Under the pieces are notes generated by a model. That model saw nothing but the letters and a program-made list of their open reading frames with translations. It had not been told where the DNA came from and searched no databases. A stretch of 5,012 bases of DNA from Candidatus Tayloriibacteriota bacterium (GTDB lineage: Bacteria > Patescibacteriota > Minisyncoccia > Phycocordibacterales > PALSA-1337). Made by a program: the position numbers and the translations under genes. The stretch spans positions 1 through 5,012 of the forward strand of contig PMZP01000074.1 of the NCBI GenBank assembly GCA_003170325.1, in the 5' to 3' direction. Of this stretch, positions 1 to 4,929 are shown piece after piece (position 1 is the stretch's first letter; each line of letters begins with the position of its first letter).

Positions 1-24
1 TTTGTTGCCAAACTCTTTTATAGA

Positions 25-30
25 AAAGGA
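25..30 (+). promoter_or_regulatory. Shine-Dalgarno site of the first gene
   Basis: AAAGGA lies 9 nt before the ATG at 40, a normal spacing. It supports that start and contrasts with several other genes here that have no SD. The promoter cannot be judged because the window begins just upstream. Confidence 0.7.
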
Positions 31-39
31 AAATAACAC

Positions 40-549
40 ATGATATATATTATAGGAGTTGAACATTTTACTGTTCAATTGCCCAATGAAACAAATGACA
101 AGGGTAAAGTCGCTCAATTTCTCGACCATGTTAGAAATATTTGTAGAGAAAGAAGTATTACATTGATTGCAGAGGAATCGAGCAACGACTCATTAGTCTA
201 TCAACAAATAGACGCAACTCATGTAGGGAAAATTGTACCTGAATTAAATATAGAGTATTTCCTTTGTGACCCAGGATTAGTTGAACGAAAGAGAATAGGG
301 ATTAAGCAAAGGCAGACGATTGCCACTGAATTATCGATACCGTTTCCACCAGCAACTAAGGACCAGGAAGATAAGATCAATGAGATTGCAGCAGCTTCAG
401 ATCGGATACGTGAAAAATACTGGCTTGATGAGATTAAGTCCAGAAATGGTATGAACAGGGAGACACTACTAATTTGTGGTTTTGAGCATGTCGATTCTTT
501 TATTGAAATAGCCAGAAAGGAGAACCTAGCCGTTCAAAAATCTAATTAA
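40..549 (+). CDS. Uncharacterised protein, possibly TraB/GumN/EreA-like
   Basis: I do not recognise a named family for this 169-residue protein. It has no signal peptide or membrane segment, so it is probably cytoplasmic. Visible landmarks are an N-terminal hydrophobic strand ending in G6-V-E-H9, a helix followed by a strand ending in E45-E46, C76-D-P78, a charged central region ending in R124-E-K-Y-W128, and a C-terminal strand ending in G147-F-E-H150, followed by a helix and a short strand. Glycine-histidine motifs at both ends plus an acidic pair after the first helix recall the layout of TraB/GumN/EreA/ChaN-like proteins. That is an inference from motif order only. The start is fixed by the SD at 25-30. 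The gene is AT-rich like the next two genes, but those have their own promoter, so it is probably a separate transcription unit. Confidence 0.8.
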   Translation: MIYIIGVEHFTVQLPNETNDKGKVAQFLDHVRNICRERSITLIAEESSNDSLVYQQIDATHVGKIVPELNIEYFLCDPGLVERKRIGIKQRQTIATELSIPFPPATKDQEDKINEIAAASDRIREKYWLDEIKSRNGMNRETLLICGFEHVDSFIEIARKENLAVQKSN

Positions 550-556
550 TTGAGCA
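541..556 (+). repeat. Direct repeat, copy 1 (over a stop codon)
   Basis: TCTAATTAATTGAGCA contains the TAA stop (547-549) of the first gene. The same sequence minus one T recurs at 671-685, over the start codon of the next gene. The origin is unknown: duplication, insertion scar or chance. Confidence 0.55.
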
Positions 557-641
557 GAGATAATGCAAATAAATCCCCGGGAAACGATATAAATAAAGGG
601 TTTTAATTTTATTTGATTTTGTCTGGTGCAAGTAAACTTTT

Positions 642-671
642 TTGCGTAAGTGCATGTAAATATGCTATCCT
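642..671 (+). promoter_or_regulatory. Promoter of the DUF5678-like/retropepsin operon
   Basis: A -35-like TTGCGT (642-647) is followed after 18 nt by an extended -10, TGC-TATCCT (663-671). Transcription would be expected to start about 7 nt downstream, at 678-679, which is the ATG itself. No purine-rich SD precedes that ATG, so the message is probably leaderless. Confidence 0.6.
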
Positions 672-685
672 CTAATTAATGAGCA
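671..685 (+). repeat. Direct repeat, copy 2 (over a start codon)
   Basis: TCTAATTAATGAGCA is copy 1 (541-556) with one T missing. It contains the ATG of the 81-codon gene at 679-681 and the last base of the predicted -10 element. Confidence 0.55.
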
Positions 686-924
686 ATAATCTTCAAAAAG
701 AGCTCGAATATTTCAAGGCGCATCAAGAAGAACTCGTCAAGCAATACGAGGGTAAATTTGTTATTATCAAAGACCAAAAAGTCGAGGGGGTATATGACAC
801 CGAGATCGAGGCATACACTGAAGCCCAAAAGAAATTTGAACTTGGAACATTCATGATTCAACAGTGCGTTGCCGGTAAGGAGAGTTATACCCAGTCTTTT
901 CATTCAAGGGTATCATTCCCTTAA
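679..924 (+). CDS. DUF5678-like small protein upstream of a retropepsin
   Basis: This 81-residue protein has a charged N-terminal helix (about 3-22) followed by Y23-E-G-K-F-V-I-I30, a short turn, V-E-G-V-Y39-D40, a helix with E44-A-Y-T-E-A49, and a strand G56-T-F-M-I-Q61. It ends in Y70-T-Q-S-F-H-S-R-V-S-F80. The Y-x-G-K-F/W-V-x-I core followed by an E-A helix resembles DUF5678, a family of unknown function; this assignment is from memory of the pattern. It is probably cytoplasmic, since no signal or membrane segment is seen. The stop lies 6 nt before the ATG of the retropepsin-like gene, so the two are very likely co-transcribed and perhaps translationally coupled. A partner, substrate or regulator role for the protease is inference. 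The start is chosen at the ATG directly behind the extended -10; no SD is present. Confidence 0.85.
   Translation: MSNNLQKELEYFKAHQEELVKQYEGKFVIIKDQKVEGVYDTEIEAYTEAQKKFELGTFMIQQCVAGKESYTQSFHSRVSFP
906..922 (+). other. Small hairpin at the operon gene junction
   Basis: AAGGG (906-910) and CCCTT (918-922) can form a 5-bp stem with a 7-nt loop ending on the first base of the upstream TAA stop. There is no T-tract, so it is not an intrinsic terminator. It could influence re-initiation at the retropepsin ATG nine bases later, which lacks its own SD. A stem this short may be chance. Confidence 0.3.
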
Positions 925-930
925 CCGCAC

Positions 931-1479
931 ATGCATCATGCTTTCACTACAAAATACGCTGGTAGGGTGCGTGTGCTCAAAACGAAAGTGGGCATTTGTT
1001 TACCAGTAGCTTTTGAAGAAGTAAAGGCCAATGCAGATATTGTTAAGCAATATGTTGCTATCTGGGATACCGGCGCAACAAATTCAGTAATTACAAAAAG
1101 GGTAGTGGATGATCTGAATCTAAAACCGATCAGCCTAATTGAGACTCATCATGCTGGTGGAACATCAATGGCCAATGTGTATTTGGTAAATATTGCGTTG
1201 CCAAATGGTGTTATGGCCGGACAAGTCAGAGTGACAGAAGCTAATCTAACTGATAGTCCTGGTCTGTCTGATAGTGAACAATCTCGGGTGTTAGTGGGTA
1301 TGGATATTATTGGAGCGGGAGATCTGGCGGTAACGAATTTTGAGGAAAAGACGATTATGTCATTTAGGCAGCCTTCTGTTGAAGTAATCGATTTTGTGCC
1401 ATCTGCGCATGATCATAATGTTGAGGAAGGTGGAAATAGAGAACAGAGGAGAGCGCTCAAGTCAAAAAAGAGACATTAA
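931..1479 (+). CDS. Retropepsin-like aspartic protease
   Basis: This 182-residue protein carries the retropepsin active-site motif D46-T-G-A-T50 after a hydrophobic strand (Y41-V-A-I-W45). A flap-like hairpin with A75-G-G-T78 follows, then the family's hydrophobic-hydrophobic-glycine element L121-V-G123 leading into M-D-I-I-G-A-G-D-L. With one D-T-G per chain, retropepsins act as homodimers in which each subunit supplies one catalytic Asp. No signal peptide is seen, so a cytoplasmic enzyme is likely; the substrate is unknown. After the catalytic domain (to about 147) comes an acidic linker and a basic tail, N169-R-E-Q-R-R-A followed by a K/R-rich end, which could bind nucleic acid or ribosomes (inference). 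It sits 6 nt behind the DUF5678-like gene. No SD is evident, so coupling to upstream translation is likely. Confidence 0.88.
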   Translation: MHHAFTTKYAGRVRVLKTKVGICLPVAFEEVKANADIVKQYVAIWDTGATNSVITKRVVDDLNLKPISLIETHHAGGTSMANVYLVNIALPNGVMAGQVRVTEANLTDSPGLSDSEQSRVLVGMDIIGAGDLAVTNFEEKTIMSFRQPSVEVIDFVPSAHDHNVEEGGNREQRRALKSKKRH

Positions 1480-1588
1480 AGCAAGTTATCTTTTGGATCT
1501 ACCCTAAAAAATGCTACAAAATCTCTGATTTGATCAGTGACTTGTTTCCAATCCTGTATAATCTGGGTCACAATGATTTATCTTCAAC
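1480..1588. other. Gap without a recognised gene
   Basis: AT-rich spacer between the convergent retropepsin and beta-grasp genes. A weak hairpin, CTGAT/ATCAG with a 3-nt loop (1525-1537), could help end the retropepsin transcript but lacks a proper T-tract. A perfect TATAAT (1557-1562) has no -35 at a usable distance. I see no convincing gene here. Confidence 0.6.
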
Positions 1589-1615
1589 AAAAAATACCCA
1601 CAGGTTGGCTGTGGG
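1589..1615 (-). terminator. Intrinsic terminator of the beta-grasp gene
   Basis: Read on the minus strand, CCCACAG (complement of 1609-1615) pairs perfectly with CTGTGGG (complement of 1597-1603) around a 5-nt loop. TA and then six Ts (complement of 1589-1594) follow. It lies 24 nt beyond the stop of the minus-strand gene. On the plus strand the hairpin has no T-tract, so it serves the minus strand. Confidence 0.85.
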
Positions 1616-1639
1616 CGATTTGGTCGGAATTTCCGGAGC

Positions 1640-1861
1640 TTACAAGCCGGCAGCAACATGGGTAATGGTTACCCTCGGTTGTTCCAGAGCACCTACGGGA
1701 GTACTCAATGGAACTTGTTTATCGTTGATCCAGGCGCGCCAATATTCATGGCCAGCTCTAGGATAACCGATCAGAACGAGGACTTTTGCCAATGTCTTGT
1801 GCGGGGCTATCTCGACAGGCGTCGAGCTGTTTCGGTGACGCATACAAATGGTGATCGTCAT
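1640..1861 (-). CDS. Small ubiquitin-like/ThiS-like beta-grasp protein
   Basis: This 73-residue protein has the length and strand/helix order of a beta-grasp fold. It begins with strand T2-I-T-I-C-M-R8, then strand T14-P-V-E-I-A19, helix K22-T-L-A-K-V-L-V-L30, strand W41-R-A-W-I-N-D47, K-Q-V-P-L52, a short turn with L59-E, and the last strand R63-V-T-I-T-H-V69. The N-D-x-x-V-P-L and R-V-T-I-T pattern recalls ThiS/MoaD and other ubiquitin-like proteins. It ends A-A-G-L rather than the G-G needed for adenylation and sulfur or protein transfer, so it may be a non-conjugated binding protein or adaptor; that is inference. Start, SD, promoter and terminator all agree on the minus strand. The plus-strand frames over it lack these signals. 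No E1-like or sulfur-carrier genes are adjacent. Confidence 0.82.
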   Translation of the reverse strand: MTITICMRHRNSSTPVEIAPHKTLAKVLVLIGYPRAGHEYWRAWINDKQVPLSTPVGALEQPRVTITHVAAGL

Positions 1862-1865
1862 ATAA

Positions 1866-1870
1866 TCTCC
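1866..1870 (-). promoter_or_regulatory. Shine-Dalgarno site of the beta-grasp gene
   Basis: GGAGA on the minus strand lies 4 nt from the ATG (complement of 1859-1861). This decides both the strand and the start of the 73-codon gene. Confidence 0.7.
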
Positions 1871-1889
1871 GTCAGTTAAGGTTCAACTG

Positions 1890-1922
1890 CTATTAGCATA
1901 GTTCTATCTAGAAAAAGCGCAA
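1890..1922 (-). promoter_or_regulatory. Promoter of the beta-grasp gene
   Basis: On the minus strand TTGCGC (complement of 1917-1922) is followed after 16 nt by TATGCT (complement of 1895-1900). Alternatively the same stretch can be read as an extended -10, TGC-TAATAG. Either reading gives a 5' leader of roughly 20-30 nt that includes the SD. Confidence 0.5.
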
Positions 1923-1927
1923 GCGCC

Positions 1928-1955
1928 TTGACAAATCTATTATAAGTAGTAGTAT
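1928..1955 (+). promoter_or_regulatory. Promoter of the surface-protein gene
   Basis: A consensus -35, TTGACA (1928-1933), is followed after 16 nt by TAGTAT (1950-1955, 4 of 6 matches). The transcript would start near 1962, giving a leader of about 10 nt with no clear SD before the ATG at 1972. It points away from the minus-strand promoter 5 bp to its left. Confidence 0.65.
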
Positions 1956-1971
1956 GTGAGATGCAATAACC

Positions 1972-2691
1972 ATGAAATACATCAAACATAATCAAATAAT
2001 GGCTGTGTTGAGCGTTACAGTCTTGTTCATCGGACTGGCTTTGATGATTCCCGGTAAGGCGCAAGCGGCTGACTATGGCTATGGACACTCGAACGGCGGC
2101 TACTCCTATGGTGGCGGCAGTTATGGCGGCGGAAATTACAGTTACGGGCATAGCAATCCGTTCGGCAGCTACATCGGCGATCGTTATAGCTACAATCAAC
2201 CTTCCGCACCTATATACGTTTCTCGACCGGTCTACATCTCACAGCCGGTATATTATCCGCAGCCGCAACCTGTTTACATCCAACAGCCTCAACCGATCTA
2301 CATATCGCAGCCTCAACCTGTATATATCCAACAGCCTCAACCTATCATTATTCAGCAACCGCAGCCTATCTACATCCAGCAACCGCAGCCGATCGTGATC
2401 TCTCAACCGACATACCCGGTATATCCAAGCCGGCCGGTCATCTCGTGTTCGGCTGATGTCTCGACTACTTACAATACTCGCTTTGTGACTTGGACGGCTA
2501 ATGTTTCTGGTCTGACTGGAAATATCGGCTATTCTTGGAGCGGCACGGAATATAGCGGTAACGTGAATACCAGTACAGTCTATCTCTATTATCCGACTTA
2601 CGGATACAAGACCATGAATTTAACGGTTTGGTTGAATGGTCAAGTCTATGGCTCTGCATCATGTGGTTCAGTGAATATCATTGATCCGTAA
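1972..2691 (+). CDS. Secreted repeat protein with Ig/PKD-like domain
   Basis: This 239-residue protein is probably exported and cell-surface associated. Residues 1-32 form a signal peptide: basic start, hydrophobic core about 11-26, and A30-Q-A32 before a predicted cut. Residues 33-62 are low-complexity, Gly/Tyr/Ser-rich (repeated Y-G-G-G and Y-G-H-S). Residues 81-144 are Pro/Gln-rich with six octapeptides of the Q-P-Q-P-V/I-Y-I-Q/S type (97-144). Residues about 156-237 form a beta-rich domain with C159, V172-T-W-T-A, Y187-S-W-S-G-T, Y209-G-Y-K-T and C231, a layout like the Ig/PKD-like domains I associate with CPR surface proteins. The two cysteines could form a disulfide across the sandwich. 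No transmembrane anchor or LPxTG-like sorting signal is seen. The start is the first in-frame ATG after an upstream stop. An adhesive, stalk or attachment role is inference. Confidence 0.9.
   Translation: MKYIKHNQIMAVLSVTVLFIGLALMIPGKAQAADYGYGHSNGGYSYGGGSYGGGNYSYGHSNPFGSYIGDRYSYNQPSAPIYVSRPVYISQPVYYPQPQPVYIQQPQPIYISQPQPVYIQQPQPIIIQQPQPIYIQQPQPIVISQPTYPVYPSRPVISCSADVSTTYNTRFVTWTANVSGLTGNIGYSWSGTEYSGNVNTSTVYLYYPTYGYKTMNLTVWLNGQVYGSASCGSVNIIDP
2260..2403 (+). repeat. Six tandem 24-bp repeats encoding Q-P-Q-P octapeptides
   Basis: Six in-frame 24-bp units each encode Q-P-Q-P followed by V/I-Y-I-Q/S, with small variations (I-I-I-Q in unit 4, I-V-I-S in unit 6). Synonymous differences between units show they are not a very recent expansion. 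Degenerate partial units (V-S-R-P, I-S-Q-P) precede them from about 2212. The encoded segment is likely an extended, polyproline- or beta-prone stalk. Confidence 0.9.
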
Positions 2692-2695
2692 TATC

Positions 2696-2704
2696 TGCTA
2701 ATAT
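2696..2704 (+). promoter_or_regulatory. Possible extended -10 promoter of valS
   Basis: TGC-TAATAT lies in the 19-bp gap between the surface gene and valS and ends 6 nt before the valS ATG. No good -35 exists at standard spacing, so it relies on the extended -10. A start at about 2711 would give a leaderless valS message; read-through from the surface gene is also possible. Confidence 0.4.
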
Positions 2705-2710
2705 TTCGGT

Positions 2711-4921
2711 ATGTCAGACATACCGGAGAAATTCCTCAAGCCTTACGATCCGCAGACGACGGAGGACAATATTTACGCTCTCTGGGAAAAGAGCGGTTTT
2801 TTCGATCCGGATAACCTGCCGGAAAGGAACAAGAAAGGGAAGCCGTTTTCCATAGTGCTGCCTCCGCCGAATGTGACTGGCACTTTGCATATGGGGCACG
2901 CGGCAATGCTCGCCATCGAAGATATCATGATCCGCTATAAGCGTATGCGAGGATTCCGCACGCTCTGGCTGCCGGGAACCGACCACGCGGCTATCGCCAC
3001 CCAATCCAAAGTGGAGAAGGAGATCCAAAAGAAAGAAGGCAAGAACCGTCACGATCTCGGCCGTGAAGAATTCCTGAAGCGAGTCGATGCCTTCGCCAAA
3101 TCCAGCCACGATACCATCGTCAATCAGGTCCGCAAGATGGGAGCCTCGATCGATTGGTCGCGCGAAGCCTTCACCTTGGACGAGAAGCGGACGCTGGCTG
3201 TGAGGACGGCCTTCAAGACAATGTATGATCTCGGTCTCATCTACCGTGGGAATCGTATAGTCAATTGGGATCCCAAGGGACAGACGACTATCTCCGACGA
3301 TGAGATCGTTTACAAAGAAGAGAAGGCGATTCTGTACTACTTCAAGTATGGGCCTTTCATTATCAGCACGGCCAGACCGGAGACCAAGTTCGGCGACAAA
3401 TACGTGGTCATGCATCCGGCCGACAAGCGCTACGAGGGTTTCAACGACGGCCAGAAGATCGACCTTGAATGGATAAACGGCCCGATAACGGCCACTGTCG
3501 TCAAGGACGAGTCTATAGATATGACGTTCGGTACTGGTGTCATGACCATCACGCCTTGGCATAGCACGATCGACTTCGAGATAGCCGAGAGGCACAAGCT
3601 AGACAAGGAACAGATCATAGATTCTATGGGTCGCCTCTTGCCTTGTGCCGGTGAATTCGCTGGTATGAAAATAACCGAAGCCAGACCGAAGATCGTGGAG
3701 AAATTGCGCGCTAAAGGCTTACTGACCAAGGAAGAGGATTATATGCATAACGTGGCCACCGCTGAACGGACCGGGGGACTTGTCGAGCCGCAGATCATGA
3801 AGCAGTGGTTCATTGATGTAAACAAGAAATTCGAAATTCGAAATTCGGAGATTCCTGGTATTAAAAGCGGGGAAGAAACGACGCTAAAGGATCTTATGAG
3901 AAAAGCTGTCGAGAGTGGCGCGATCAAGATCATCCCGGAACGATTCGAGAAGATCTACTATCATTGGATAGACAATCTGCGCGACTGGTGCATCTCTAGG
4001 CAGATCTGGTATGGGCACAGGATACCGGTGTGGTATCGCGACACTGAAATATTCGTGGGCGTCGAAGCGCCGGAAGGTGGGGGGTGGACGCAAGATGAAG
4101 ACACGCTTGATACCTGGTTCTCTTCGGGTTTATGGACTTTTTCGACCCTTGGTTGGCCGGAAAAGACCGAAGACCTGACGCTCTATCATCCGACCAGCGT
4201 CCTGGAGACAGGCTATGACATCATCTTTTTCTGGGTGGCCAGGATGATCCTCATGACCGGAGCTCTCTTGGGAGATGTTCCATTCAAGACAGTCTATCTG
4301 CATGGACTGGTCCGCGACGGTAAAGGCCGGAAGATGTCCAAGTCTCTGGACAATATCATCGATCCATTGGACATGATCAAAAAATACGGTGGGGATGCGA
4401 CCAGATTGTCGCTCATCATCGGAACCGGCCCGGGCAATGACCTGAAGCTCTCCGAGGACCGAGTCCGCGGCTACAAGAACTTCGCCAATAAGCTGTGGAA
4501 TATCACCAGGTTCATATTGGAGAACACTGGGGGTAAATCCGAAATCCGAATATCTAAATCCGAGGGGGTTGAAGAATTGGTGAAAGTCGACGCCGCTTAC
4601 ATGAAGACCTTGACGGACTTAATAGCGGAGATCACTGGCGAGATGGAAGAGTACAAATTCTATCTGGTGGCGGACAAGCTCTATCATTATGCCTGGCACG
4701 AATTGGCCGACAAGATCCTAGAGGAAAGCAAGCAAGTCTTCCAAGGCACCGATGAAGAAGCCAAGAAGTCCCGCGAGCGATTCCTACAATATGCGCTCCA
4801 GACTATATTGAAGGCGCTACACCCATTCATGCCATTCGTGACCGAAGAGATCTGGCAACTTATGAATGCTGGCGAGAAATCCTTACTGATGGTGGAAAAC
4901 TGGCCTAATCCGGCGAGGTGA
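2711..4921 (+). CDS. valS: Valyl-tRNA synthetase, short CPR-like form
   Basis: This cytoplasmic class I enzyme charges tRNA-Val with valine using ATP and edits mischarged threonine. The Rossmann domain shows P51-P-P-N-V-T-G-T-L-H60-M-G-H63 (HIGH motif) and K541-M-S-K-S545. The inserted CP1 editing domain (about 203-345) has T220-A-R-P-E-T225 and G275-T-G-V followed by T281-P-W-H-S-T-I-D288, where D288 matches the conserved editing Asp. D425-W-C-I-S-R-Q and G501-Y-D-I-I-F-F-W are also typical ValRS motifs. The anticodon-binding domain runs from about 590 to the end. At 736 residues it is well short of the roughly 880-950 of typical bacterial ValRS: it stops just after the W-P following T711-E-E-I-W and lacks the C-terminal coiled-coil arm. 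Two 7-nt repeat tracts are inserted in frame. The ATG at 2711 has no SD; it lies 19 nt after the previous stop. Confidence 0.97.
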   Translation: MSDIPEKFLKPYDPQTTEDNIYALWEKSGFFDPDNLPERNKKGKPFSIVLPPPNVTGTLHMGHAAMLAIEDIMIRYKRMRGFRTLWLPGTDHAAIATQSKVEKEIQKKEGKNRHDLGREEFLKRVDAFAKSSHDTIVNQVRKMGASIDWSREAFTLDEKRTLAVRTAFKTMYDLGLIYRGNRIVNWDPKGQTTISDDEIVYKEEKAILYYFKYGPFIISTARPETKFGDKYVVMHPADKRYEGFNDGQKIDLEWINGPITATVVKDESIDMTFGTGVMTITPWHSTIDFEIAERHKLDKEQIIDSMGRLLPCAGEFAGMKITEARPKIVEKLRAKGLLTKEEDYMHNVATAERTGGLVEPQIMKQWFIDVNKKFEIRNSEIPGIKSGEETTLKDLMRKAVESGAIKIIPERFEKIYYHWIDNLRDWCISRQIWYGHRIPVWYRDTEIFVGVEAPEGGGWTQDEDTLDTWFSSGLWTFSTLGWPEKTEDLTLYHPTSVLETGYDIIFFWVARMILMTGALLGDVPFKTVYLHGLVRDGKGRKMSKSLDNIIDPLDMIKKYGGDATRLSLIIGTGPGNDLKLSEDRVRGYKNFANKLWNITRFILENTGGKSEIRISKSEGVEELVKVDAAYMKTLTDLIAEITGEMEEYKFYLVADKLYHYAWHELADKILEESKQVFQGTDEEAKKSRERFLQYALQTILKALHPFMPFVTEEIWQLMNAGEKSLLMVENWPNPAR
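3826..3846 (+). repeat. Three tandem GAAATTC units inside valS
   Basis: Three perfect head-to-tail 7-mers occupy exactly 21 nt and so preserve the frame. They encode residues 372-379, K-K-F-E-I-R-N-S, in a linker between the editing domain region (Q365-W-F-I-D-V) and the second half of the catalytic core. This matches the GAAATYC-type short repeats I associate with Parcubacteria genomes. Confidence 0.85.
4534..4562 (+). repeat. Four degenerate GAAATCC-type units inside valS
   Basis: The units are TAAATCC, GAAATCC, GAATATC and TAAATCC, followed by G. They encode residues 609-618, K-S-E-I-R-I-S-K-S-E, a loop after the W-N-I-T-R-F-I-L-E-N helix of the anticodon-binding domain. The unit differs from the one at 3826-3846 by a single base. 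Confidence 0.8.
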
Positions 4922-4929
4922 AGCCTCGC
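4913..4929 (+). other. GC-rich hairpin around the valS stop codon
   Basis: GCGAGG (4913-4918) pairs with CCTCGC (4924-4929) around a 5-nt loop holding the TGA stop (4919-4921). No T-tract follows, so it is not a standard intrinsic terminator. It could act as a weak terminator or a 3'-end stabiliser. Confidence 0.4.

Noticed and set aside
574..610. Possible terminator after the first gene (CCC...GGG before T-rich DNA)
   Set aside because: Only 3 contiguous GC pairs with a mismatch and a loop of about 20 nt; too weak to call, although the downstream DNA is T-rich.
1557..1562. Perfect TATAAT that could drive an antisense RNA into the beta-grasp gene
   Set aside because: Candidate -35 sequences lie at 9 or 21 nt, not 15-19, and the flanking TG is in the wrong register for an extended -10.
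1811..1826. Inverted repeat CTCGAC/GTCGAG with a 4-nt loop
   Set aside because: It lies inside the beta-grasp coding sequence with no T-tract or conserved site, so chance is the simplest explanation.
1530..1879. Plus-strand open frames across the beta-grasp region
   Set aside because: They lack an SD or promoter and show no fold-like pattern, whereas the minus-strand frame has promoter, SD, terminator and a beta-grasp-like sequence.
2260..2403. CRISPR-like or non-coding direct repeat array
   Set aside because: The 24-bp units are contiguous with no spacers and encode in-frame octapeptides in a secreted protein.
2714..3595. Long minus-strand open frame opposite valS
   Set aside because: It lies entirely within an unambiguous ValRS and its sequence is a codon-shadow of it; no own signals are visible.
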